From the NCBI GenBank assembly GCA_016783865.1, contig JADHVS010000064.1, forward strand, positions 1-19,887: a stretch of 19,887 bases of DNA, in the 5' to 3' direction. A model generated the notes under the pieces. It worked only from the letters and a program-made list of their open reading frames with translations. It ran no database searches and was not told where the DNA came from. The position numbers and the translations under genes are program-made. Every line of letters begins with the position of its first letter. Positions within the stretch are counted from its first letter, which is position 1. Origin of the DNA: Bacteroidales bacterium (GTDB lineage: Bacteria; Bacteroidota; Bacteroidia; Bacteroidales; SM23-62). Shown piece by piece: positions 11,663 to 17,803 of this stretch.

Positions 11663-11679
11663 CGATAAATATTCTCAAA

Positions 11680-12561
11680 ATGAAACAAACGATCCATTGT
11701 TTAATACTTATCCTTCTTATCTCAGGTTGTACGCTTCAGAATAAAGAAGCCATGTATCTTCAGGAAATTGCAGATTGGCAAAAGGAGAGAATCCAATCCC
11801 TGAAAGCAGAGAACGGCTGGTTGAACATTGTAGGATTATTATGGCTTGAAGAAGGTGAGAACACACTTGGGACTGATTCGGCAAATTCAATTATTTTCCC
11901 GGGTGAAGGCCCGGCGAACATCGGTACAATAGTACTAAAGGATTCAATGCTGAATTTCCGTTCTGACGAAAGTACAATTGTCACCCATGACGATAATCCG
12001 GTTTCAGAAATTGAACTGAAAACGGATATGAATGGAAAACCAACTCTGCTCAAAACAGCTAACTATGGATTTTTCATCATTAAACGGGGTGACAGGTATG
12101 GGATCAGGTTGCGGGATTATAAAAGCCCGCGGATCGAATCGCTGGATCATATTGATATGTTCCCGGTGAGCCAGGATTGGATTGTACAGGCCACCTGGGT
12201 GCCATTTGAAGTGGATACTTTTATTAATATACCAAATGCACTTGGCATGGTGGATAAAACAAAAATACCAGGTAAGCTGGAATTTGAAATTGAGGGCCAA
12301 ACATGCGAATTATACCCGATGGAAGCGGGTAAAAAGCTGTTTATTATTTTCGGGGATGAGACCAGCGGGTTCGAAACATATGGAGGAGGCCGGTTTATTT
12401 ATGTTGAAAAACCGGACAAGAATGGAATGGTTGAGATTGATTTTAACAGGGCCTATAATCCACCCTGCGTATTTACACATTTTGCTACCTGTCCGCTGCC
12501 ACCGGCCGAAAATATTCTTCCTTTGAAAATTACAGCGGGGGAGAAAAATGTACCACACTAA
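11680..12561 (+). CDS. DUF1684 lipoprotein
   Basis: This protein of 293 residues is predicted to be an envelope lipoprotein (signal ending LLISGC, lipidated C17). It carries the characteristic DUF1684 blocks: EIADWQKERIQSLKAENGWL and IVGLLWLEEGENTLGTDSAN near the N-terminus, and YGGGRFIYVEKP, IDFNRAYNPPCVFTHFATCP and PPAENILPLKITAGEK at the C-terminus. The family is widespread and has no established biochemical role, so none is assigned. It is transcribed alone, divergently from the symporter, with a close -7 box. Short tandem repeats follow its stop. Confidence 0.92.
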   Translation: MKQTIHCLILILLISGCTLQNKEAMYLQEIADWQKERIQSLKAENGWLNIVGLLWLEEGENTLGTDSANSIIFPGEGPANIGTIVLKDSMLNFRSDESTIVTHDDNPVSEIELKTDMNGKPTLLKTANYGFFIIKRGDRYGIRLRDYKSPRIESLDHIDMFPVSQDWIVQATWVPFEVDTFINIPNALGMVDKTKIPGKLEFEIEGQTCELYPMEAGKKLFIIFGDETSGFETYGGGRFIYVEKPDKNGMVEIDFNRAYNPPCVFTHFATCPLPPAENILPLKITAGEKNVPH

Positions 12562-12573
12562 GAAGAATACAGA

Positions 12574-12608
12574 AGTCAGTAGACAGTAGGCAGTAGACAG
12601 TAGACAGT
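12574..12608 (+). repeat. Short tandem array D: five heptads after the DUF1684 stop
   Basis: Units are AGTCAGT, AGACAGT, AGGCAGT, AGACAGT and AGACAGT, beginning 12 bp after the TAA. TAG recurs at each unit boundary, so with a 7-nt period stops occur in all three plus-strand frames. Confidence 0.8.
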
Positions 12609-12612
12609 AGGG

Positions 12613-12635
12613 GTGTGGGTGTGGGTTTGGGTGTG
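12613..12635. repeat. G-rich hexad repeat
   Basis: GTGTGG, GTGTGG, GTTTGG and GTGTGA directly follow array D. The four evenly spaced G-runs on the plus strand could form a G-quadruplex-like structure in the transcript, though the runs are only 2-4 G. It lies in the convergent gap between the DUF1684 and beta-barrel genes. Confidence 0.55.
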
Positions 12636-12643
12636 AATTTTTT

Positions 12644-12667
12644 CTCGCAGACTTGCAGACTCGCAGA
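12644..12667 (-). repeat. Short tandem array E: three octads after the beta-barrel stop
   Basis: Plus-strand units are CTCGCAGA, CTTGCAGA and CTCGCAGA. On the minus strand the array starts 6 bp after the TAG stop of the first beta-barrel gene. Confidence 0.75.
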
Positions 12668-12673
12668 CTCTTC

Positions 12674-13348
12674 CTAGAGGCGTCGTCTGTGGGGAGAAGG
12701 TTCCCAGCGATAGATGAGGTTAACGGAGGCCATATAATAAAGATCGTTGGCTTTGGAAGCGGAAGGTGAATAGCCATCAAGATAATCAACTGTTAAATAT
12801 CTCCCTCCGAACTCTGCGCCTAAAAGCCATTCCTTATTAAGCGTGTAGATGAATCCAGCTCCTCCAATGACTGTCCATGTGAATTTCGAATAATCTGTAG
12901 ACACACTTGAAAGGTTTTCCCCTTCAACCTTTGGATTAAAATAAACTCCACCTCCTCCACCGAAAAGATATGGCCTGATCCTGGGTACTGATATCAGCCG
13001 GCCCATCCGGTCAAAACCTCTTCTCTCTTTGAAAAAGAAATACTCAAACTGGACTGTTGGCTCCAGCAAAAAAGTCTTATAGCTTAATCCCCGGGATTCA
13101 TTCCTCGTATTGGCATCACTTCCGAGTGCAAGAGCCGGATGAATACTTGTCGCAATTGAGAAGTTATTATTAAACCTGTACCTGAATCCTGCATTAAAGG
13201 CAGGTCCTATACCGTAAACACCTATGTCACCCAACACAGTCGTAATGCCTGCTCCGGCCATAACCTCCATCACTGGCCAGTCTTTTCTGTACTGGGCTGA
13301 AGTGGAAGCCGAAAAAATGAATACGGAAATTACCAGCAGATATCTCAT
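12674..13348 (-). CDS. Outer-membrane beta-barrel protein, PorG/DUF6089-like (paralogue 1)
   Basis: The ATG at 13348 gives 224 residues with a Sec signal MRYLLVISVFIFSASTSAQ; an upstream GTG at 13363 would only add five residues. The mature part alternates polar and hydrophobic residues, as in a small eight- to ten-strand barrel. Landmarks are GPAFNAGFRYRF, EPTVQFEYFFF, PYLFGGGGGVYFNP, GGAGFIYTL, GAEFGGRYLTVDYLDG and a C-terminal VNLIYRW strand. The TVDYLDG and glycine-rich blocks recall the DUF6089/PorG family linked to type IX secretion, but the match is by eye and a generic porin-like barrel is possible. It is a tandem paralogue of the gene 21 bp upstream, which shares the same blocks in the same order. 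Confidence 0.82.
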   Translation of the reverse strand: MRYLLVISVFIFSASTSAQYRKDWPVMEVMAGAGITTVLGDIGVYGIGPAFNAGFRYRFNNNFSIATSIHPALALGSDANTRNESRGLSYKTFLLEPTVQFEYFFFKERRGFDRMGRLISVPRIRPYLFGGGGGVYFNPKVEGENLSSVSTDYSKFTWTVIGGAGFIYTLNKEWLLGAEFGGRYLTVDYLDGYSPSASKANDLYYMASVNLIYRWEPSPHRRRL

Positions 13349-13369
13349 TTTATTTGGGATCACTCTCTG

Positions 13370-14041
13370 TCATTTCCTGAGGGCCGAATATCTCCACCTG
13401 TAGACAAGGTTTATGGTCATAAAGTTATATAGATCGTTGGATTGTGATGATCCAGGGGAAAAACCATCCAGGTAATCTGTCATAAGGTATCTGCCACCCA
13501 GCTCGACTCCCCATAACAAATGTGGTTGAAAATGATGGAGGAAACCTGCTCCCCCAACTATTGCCATCGAAAACTTCTTATAATCTGTTGTAACTTCCGA
13601 GAGGTCATCACCACCAACTTCCGGCATGAAATATACACCACCGCCTCCCACAAAGATATAAGGACGGACCTTAGGTCTTGTGGTCATTTTACCATGCCGG
13701 TTACTGGCTTTCTTTTCCTTGAAAAAGGTATACTCAAATTGTACTGAAGGTTCTGCTATAATGGTCATGTAATCTAAACCACGGTCTTTATTTTCCGTGC
13801 CGAGGTCATCTCCCAGAAATATGGCGGAGTGCACACTTAATTTTAATGAAAGGTGATCGCCCATACGATATCTGAAGCCGGCAGTAAGGGCAGGACCGAG
13901 GCTTAAATCGCCTATATCTGCAAAGACGGGTGTGACGCCAACTCCTCCATTGACTTCAAACAATGGTCCCTTTTTTCTATGAAACTGAGCCATTGATGTA
14001 GCAAAAATCAATGACAATATTATTGAAATGATAATCCTCAT
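13370..14041 (-). CDS. Outer-membrane beta-barrel protein, PorG/DUF6089-like (paralogue 2)
   Basis: This protein of 223 residues starts at the ATG at 14041, which opens a Sec signal (MRIIISIILSLIFATSMAQ). The frame extends 37 codons further upstream, but that would put the signal inside. The same blocks as its neighbour appear in order: GPALTAGFRYRM, EPSVQFEYTFF, PYIFVGGGGVYFMP, GGAGFLHHF, GVELGGRYLMTDYLDG and a final TINLVYRW strand. The pair therefore arose by tandem duplication followed by substantial divergence. The two genes are very probably one transcript. Function is unassigned. Confidence 0.82.
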   Translation of the reverse strand: MRIIISIILSLIFATSMAQFHRKKGPLFEVNGGVGVTPVFADIGDLSLGPALTAGFRYRMGDHLSLKLSVHSAIFLGDDLGTENKDRGLDYMTIIAEPSVQFEYTFFKEKKASNRHGKMTTRPKVRPYIFVGGGGVYFMPEVGGDDLSEVTTDYKKFSMAIVGGAGFLHHFQPHLLWGVELGGRYLMTDYLDGFSPGSSQSNDLYNFMTINLVYRWRYSALRK

Positions 14042-14146
14042 ACCTTGAAAATATACAAGAATACGAAAATAGTAAAGAAAAGTTACCCCGGAATGAGTTA
14101 AAAGTGCATAATAGAGGTGCAGGTCAGGAGTTACTGGTTGTTTTCG

Positions 14147-14174
14147 GATCACCGGTCACCGATCACCGATCACC
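14147..14174 (-). repeat. Short tandem array F: four heptads after the GRAM-like gene stop
   Basis: Plus-strand units are GATCACC, GGTCACC, GATCACC and GATCACC (coding strand GGTGATC). The array starts 2 bp after the TAA of the GRAM-like gene. TGA in each unit gives stops in all three frames of the coding strand. Confidence 0.8.
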
Positions 14175-14176
14175 GT

Positions 14177-14485
14177 TTAATACATTCTATTGATCATTTC
14201 TCCGATCTCATTCCTCTTTTTAACCTTAAAGAGAAACTCGTTGCCATCCTTTTTCACAACATTTAGTCCATTGGAAAAAAGTTTGCCAATTTTACAGAAA
14301 ATTACCTCCTTAATATCGGTAGGCATGATCTCAAGATTAAATGTATCAGCATGACCATTTGAGGGTCTGAAGTATATCCTTTGGTTTGTAAGAATTAGTT
14401 TTCCATCAACTTTGTCGCTGTTGATATAATATGTGGAGTCACCTGCTTTGATGACCTGTTCGTTAGCCTGCAATGAAACTACCAT
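14177..14485 (-). CDS. Small GRAM/PH-like domain protein
   Basis: This 102-residue protein has no signal peptide or membrane helix, so it is probably cytoplasmic or peripheral. The pattern NEQVIKAGDSTYYINSDKVDGKLILTNQRIYFRP, followed by IMPTDIKEVIFCKI and NGLNVVKKDGNEFLFKVKKRNE, matches the strand order of GRAM/bacterial-PH domains, where the first strands end in 'GKLxLTNxRIxF'. Such domains bind lipids or partner proteins; the ligand is unknown here. The ATG at 14485 is the only reasonable start. It is 135 bp upstream of the beta-barrel pair on the same strand and may be co-transcribed with it. Confidence 0.75.
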   Translation of the reverse strand: MVVSLQANEQVIKAGDSTYYINSDKVDGKLILTNQRIYFRPSNGHADTFNLEIMPTDIKEVIFCKIGKLFSNGLNVVKKDGNEFLFKVKKRNEIGEMINRMY

Positions 14486-14791
14486 TTTACCGGAATTAGT
14501 GGTTCAACATGTTATTCTCTATAGGAAAAGACGACGTATTGCATTTTTTGTTGCATTTTCAATGCCAAATATCTTAAACTTTTATTTGCCAGACTGTTAA
14601 TACCCTGTTAATGTTTCGTTAAAGATTCTTTCCCTGTTCTAAAATCGAACATCAGTGTTCGAAAATGAAACATTTATATATTAGACGATTAAGATGGCTA
14701 TTCGTTACACAAAAGCATTTCATTATCTTTGAGCACCCTTGCAGGATTACCCAGCCTGCATCATATAAAAAGCACAGGACAAATCCTCAGG
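14486..14791. other. Intergenic region between GRAM-like gene and small membrane ORF
   Basis: About 300 bp of AT-rich sequence holds promoters for the minus-strand GRAM-like gene and possibly the plus-strand small ORF. It contains the 7-bp dyad at 14645-14662. No RNA gene or further repeat is evident. A short frame from the ATG at 14665 lacks any protein-like character. Confidence 0.5.
14645..14662. promoter_or_regulatory. Dyad TCGAACA-N4-TGTTCGA, candidate operator
   Basis: A perfect 7-bp inverted repeat with a 4-nt spacer lies 130 bp before the small membrane ORF and 160 bp before the GRAM-like gene start on the other strand. It resembles a LexA/DinR box but has CGAAC-N6-GTTCG spacing rather than N4, so it is recorded as an unassigned operator candidate. 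Confidence 0.35.
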
Positions 14792-15016
14792 ATGATCTAT
14801 TTTTGGATTATACTGACGGTGATTTTTACTACCATTTCAAAGTTGGGGATCTGGTTGACGGCAAGTGCGATGCTATTTACATTTACACAAATGCTGTTAA
14901 CCCGGAAAGAAGAATTCCATCCTGAATATTATTTCAGAAGACTGAACTTCTATATGCTGCTGGTTGTAATTTTGATAATCCTGGACAGGCCGGTCATCCT
15001 GAACCTGTCATCATGA
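14792..15016 (+). CDS. Small predicted membrane protein (uncertain)
   Basis: The ATG at 14792 gives 74 residues that are strongly hydrophobic: an N-terminal segment IYFWIILTVIFTTI, a second around WLTASAMLFTFTQMLL, a charged loop RKEEFHPEYYFRR and a last helix FYMLLVVILIIL. The frame is open from 14729, but the first 21 residues of that longer form are not membrane-like. The composition fits a real two- or three-helix protein better than a random frame. Its 3' end overlaps the convergent SiaC-like gene by 6 bp. Function is unknown; it could also be a spurious frame. Confidence 0.45.
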   Translation: MIYFWIILTVIFTTISKLGIWLTASAMLFTFTQMLLTRKEEFHPEYYFRRLNFYMLLVVILIILDRPVILNLSS

Positions 15017-15421
15017 ACTCCTTTCAGGATCTATTATCTTAAACTCAAAAGGCAGTCCCACAACTGCTTCAATGTCTTCCCCTCTTTCCAGCATCACCAC
15101 ATCATCATGGAAATGAAACCAGATGATCTTAACATTTGATCCATTGTCATACAATTCTTCGAACCGCTCGAGTATCTCAACAAAATATCGTGCGGTGGAG
15201 GAATTAAAGTAGTCCATCTTGAATTCAATTACTGTAGAAGGATTTGGTGTTTGTATGTAGGATTTAATCCAGTCCAGAACGGGACTAAAAACTTTTCCTG
15301 GATCTTCAGGCATAGAACTTCCGGTAAACTGAAACATGTTTCTTTCCTTGTCAAGGATAATTTCCGGTTCGTCTTCGGTAGGGTTATTCAAGAAGGGGAT
15401 CTGTGCCACAGGATCGCTCAT
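15011..15421 (-). CDS. SiaC-like regulatory phosphoprotein (DUF1987)
   Basis: This 136-residue protein is the anti-kinase/phosphoprotein partner in SiaABCD-type switch systems. Family blocks are visible: FQFTGSSMPEDPGKVFSPVLDWIKSYI, IEFKMDYFNSSTARYFVEILERFEEL and a C-terminal VMLERGEDIEAVVGLPFEFKII. S74 in YFNSSTARY aligns with the threonine phosphorylated in Pseudomonas SiaC. In that system the unphosphorylated form activates the diguanylate cyclase SiaD. Here the ATG overlaps the kinase stop in an ATGA arrangement, so the two are translationally coupled. No cyclase or PP2C phosphatase gene is beside it, so its downstream target is open. Confidence 0.88.
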   Translation of the reverse strand: MSDPVAQIPFLNNPTEDEPEIILDKERNMFQFTGSSMPEDPGKVFSPVLDWIKSYIQTPNPSTVIEFKMDYFNSSTARYFVEILERFEELYDNGSNVKIIWFHFHDDVVMLERGEDIEAVVGLPFEFKIIDPERSS

Positions 15422-16527
15422 AATAACACATTTAAATAAAAAAGTGTTTTTACCTCATCCAGTTTTACAAACTCGAAACGCAGTTGCTGTGTGCTGGCTC
15501 TCATGATATCAATAAATCCCAATCCTGCTCCTCCATCGGGACTTGCCGGACCTCCTTTTAATATCGATTTATACTCCTCCTTCAGGTCATTCATGGTCAT
15601 CGATATATACCGGTCCAGCTTATTCTTCAATTCATCAACCTTTTCATTCAGGATATAGTTTGCTGCACAAATATTATATTTTTGATCGGTAATTCCAATA
15701 GAAAAAATCCCTTCTCTTCTATCTTCCGCTAAAAATCCGTGATGCATTACATTTTGAAGCATCTCTACCAAAATATGGAATAAATTCTTGTTGATTGCAT
15801 TTTCGGCTTTCTTGATATTCAAATTCTTATCGATCATATTTAGCAACGGCAGGATTGAATTCTGCCTGAAATCACCCTGGTAAGCCATCAGGATATTATT
15901 TCTCTTTAAAATATCATTCAATTCAATGGCATTTGATATGGGTGATTCTACAGGTTCGGGTTCCGGATCTATTTTTTTACTGACCGGAATCAGAATCTGC
16001 ATATAAAAGAAGGTTAGCTTGTCATTGAGCCTGTTGAAGGCAACTTCAAGTTCCCTGCCGGATTTCCTGGCCATTTCTATCAATCCCAGGCCTGCTCCTC
16101 CTTTACTGGAAATCTCATCCGACCCGAGAACCTTCATATACAGATTTTTTAACTCGTCTTTGTCCAGTTTGTTGATGCTGTCGATTTTTGATTTCAAATT
16201 CTCAACAGACTGATTATCAATCAAATTTCCGGAGGAAATAAAGAAATTGCCCATTATATTCCTCGATACAAAATAGCTTGAATGTTCGGGGAACCCCTCA
16301 TCGGCAGGATCAACATCACCGTGTCTGATTACGTTCTGGAAACATTCCGCCATCAGGAAACCGACCTTCTTCTTCATACTCGTCACTTCGCTGTTATCAC
16401 CAAAATGAAGATCTGAAATATCAATCAGGCGCACCGTAATCTCATCAGCGAAATCACCTCTGTAAAAAAGACTCAGGTTATCCTTTTCAACGATCTTGTA
16501 GAACTTTTGAAAATCGTTCCAGTTCAT
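15418..16527 (-). CDS. SiaB-like kinase with two tandem GHKL modules in one chain
   Basis: This 369-residue protein is about twice the size of the usual SiaB family (roughly 180-190 residues). Each half is a complete SiaB/DUF6272 module of the GHKL ATPase fold. Module 1 (about 1-185) has an N-box around E61-CFQ-N65 and a G-box G143-GAGLG148. Module 2 (about 200-369) has E255-MLQ-N259 and G332-GAGLG337. Other repeated features are LFYRGDF/LMAYQGDF, NLIDNQSVENLKSKID/YILNEKVDELKNKLD and a final FFYMQIL/LFYLNVL strand. A charged linker (KKIDPEPEPVE) joins them. Both ATP sites look intact. The family phosphorylates the SiaC-type partner, whose gene overlaps downstream. The protein is predicted to be cytoplasmic. 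Activity of both modules is inference. Confidence 0.88.
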   Translation of the reverse strand: MNWNDFQKFYKIVEKDNLSLFYRGDFADEITVRLIDISDLHFGDNSEVTSMKKKVGFLMAECFQNVIRHGDVDPADEGFPEHSSYFVSRNIMGNFFISSGNLIDNQSVENLKSKIDSINKLDKDELKNLYMKVLGSDEISSKGGAGLGLIEMARKSGRELEVAFNRLNDKLTFFYMQILIPVSKKIDPEPEPVESPISNAIELNDILKRNNILMAYQGDFRQNSILPLLNMIDKNLNIKKAENAINKNLFHILVEMLQNVMHHGFLAEDRREGIFSIGITDQKYNICAANYILNEKVDELKNKLDRYISMTMNDLKEEYKSILKGGPASPDGGAGLGFIDIMRASTQQLRFEFVKLDEVKTLFYLNVLL

Positions 16528-16879
16528 TTATAATGTCTTCGCATTATCAATTGAAACCAAAAAAATAAATTTACTGTTTCTTGGAATGATATCATAATTT
16601 CATATCACTAATATTGGCTTGTTCATATAGAAATATTATCCATTCAAGTAATAAACAATTATTTGCGGTACTTAAAATGACCTCTAATGATCAAAATGCG
16701 GAGTTTAGGAATCAGGCAAAATTTCAGTTGTAAAGTCAATAGTCATACGGGTGACACCTGAATGGCAATTAAACTCGGCTCCCGTTAATTAAAAGATAAA
16801 AGAAGAATTTGTCATTCATCAGGATTGTTATAATTTTAAAATCCTCAGGAAACAACCAATTTGAATAAAAATTACTTAT
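16528..16879. other. Divergent intergenic region, kinase / isomerase
   Basis: About 350 bp, AT-rich, with promoters expected for both flanking genes. One good candidate is seen for the plus strand (16808-16838). No conserved RNA, tandem repeat or coding frame is recognised in the rest. Confidence 0.5.
16808..16838 (+). promoter_or_regulatory. Candidate Bacteroidota sigma promoter for the isomerase-like gene
   Basis: TTTG (16808-16811) is followed after 19 nt by TAATTTTA (16831-16838), which fits the -33 TTTG / -7 TAnnTTTG pattern except for the last base. It would give a leader of about 35 nt before the ATG at 16880. Confidence 0.4.
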
Positions 16880-17722
16880 ATGAAATCAAGAAGGGATTTT
16901 ATAAAAGCATCCGGACTGGGTATAGCCGGTGCTGCTGCACTCCAGGGACGTCCGTTCAGTGAATTGGCCGAACCCAAACTGTTTGGCCACAATGTTCCCT
17001 TTGAGCTGGGAATAGCTTCCTATACCTTTCGAAAATACTCGCTGGAAGCGACCCTGGAGATGACGAAACGTTTGGGTATCAAACACATTGCATTTAAAAG
17101 TTTTCACCTCGAACTGGACAGTACCGATGAACAGATCAAAGAAGTGGTAAAGAAAGTCAATGACGCCGGGATCATTCTGTATGGTGGCGGAGTTATTTAT
17201 ATGAAGAATGAGGAGGAAATTGAACATGCTTTTGAATATGCAAAGAAGGCCGGCATGAAAGTGATCATAGGGGTACCCGGCCACGACCTGATATATCTCG
17301 TTGATGAAAAAGTTAAAAAATATGACATCAAAGTGGCCATCCATAATCATGGCCCTGGAGATGAAGTATATCCAACAGCAGAAAGCATTTATGAGAAAAT
17401 TGAGCCGTTCGATAGCCGGATCGGGATTTGCCTTGACGTGGGGCATACCCAGCGCGTAGGAGAAGATCCTGTAAATGATCTGGACAGGTTTTTCGACCGG
17501 ATCCTGGATGTACACTTAAAAGACGAATCCGAGCCGACACCCGAGGGGAAGCCAGTGGAAATGGGGCACGGCTGCCTGGACATACCCGAAATTCTAAGAG
17601 TGCTCGTAGCAAAGGGATATAAAGGCATTGCCAGCTTCGAATATGAAAAAGACCCGGAGGATGTGTTGCCGGGACTTGCGGAGAGTGTTGGTTATGTGAG
17701 GGGAGTTCTTGATGCTCTGTAA
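16880..17722 (+). CDS. Tat-exported sugar phosphate isomerase/epimerase-like TIM barrel
   Basis: This protein of 280 residues starts with a twin-arginine signal (KSRRDFIKASGLGIAGAAAL), a near-perfect S-R-R-x-F-x-K motif, so it should reach the periplasm folded, consistent with a metal-bound enzyme. The remainder is an AP-endonuclease-2/xylose-isomerase-type barrel: VAIHNHGPGDE, GICLDVGHTQRVGEDP with D186 and H189, LDVHLKDESE with H212, MGHGCLDIPEIL, and SFEYE with E254. These are spaced as divalent-metal ligands of this superfamily. The substrate is unknown; epimerisation, isomerisation or 3-keto-sugar processing are all seen in the superfamily. It is transcribed alone and ends in a strong terminator. 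Confidence 0.85.
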   Translation: MKSRRDFIKASGLGIAGAAALQGRPFSELAEPKLFGHNVPFELGIASYTFRKYSLEATLEMTKRLGIKHIAFKSFHLELDSTDEQIKEVVKKVNDAGIILYGGGVIYMKNEEEIEHAFEYAKKAGMKVIIGVPGHDLIYLVDEKVKKYDIKVAIHNHGPGDEVYPTAESIYEKIEPFDSRIGICLDVGHTQRVGEDPVNDLDRFFDRILDVHLKDESEPTPEGKPVEMGHGCLDIPEILRVLVAKGYKGIASFEYEKDPEDVLPGLAESVGYVRGVLDAL

Positions 17723-17765
17723 AATAATAAAGGGGCTGTCGATGCGACAGCCCCTTTATTATTTT
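17721..17765. terminator. Bidirectional intrinsic terminator, 21-bp perfect stem
   Basis: The arms 17721-17741 and 17745-17765 are exact reverse complements around an ATG loop. The core is GGGGCTGTCG/CGACAGCCCC flanked by A-rich and T-rich ends, so U-tracts follow in both directions. The left arm overlaps the last bases of the isomerase-like stop codon. It separates two convergent genes. Confidence 0.92.
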
Positions 17766-17775
17766 CTTAATCTTC

Positions 17776-17803
17776 CGACTCACGATTCACGATTCACGAT
17801 TCA
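17776..17803 (-). repeat. Short tandem array G: four heptads over a stop codon
   Basis: Plus-strand units are CGACTCA, CGATTCA, CGATTCA and CGATTCA (coding strand TGAATCG). The last two sense codons (Glu-Ser) and the TGA stop of the GH94 gene are made from repeat units. TGA recurs every 7 nt, so all three frames are closed within three units. Confidence 0.8.

Noticed and set aside
12574..12667. CRISPR array
   Set aside because: Units are 6-8 nt in direct tandem with no spacers and no cas genes nearby.
14645..14662. LexA/DinR (SOS) box
   Set aside because: Half-sites CGAAC/GTTCG are present but separated by 6 rather than 4 bases, and the flanking genes are not SOS-like; kept only as a generic dyad.
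14665..14925. 86-codon plus-strand frame starting at an ATG after the dyad
   Set aside because: Composition is not protein-like, and it overlaps the more convincing hydrophobic frame at 14792-15016.
16886..17515. 209-codon open frame on the minus strand
   Set aside because: Antisense shadow of the Tat-exported isomerase-like gene, whose motifs are unambiguous on the plus strand.
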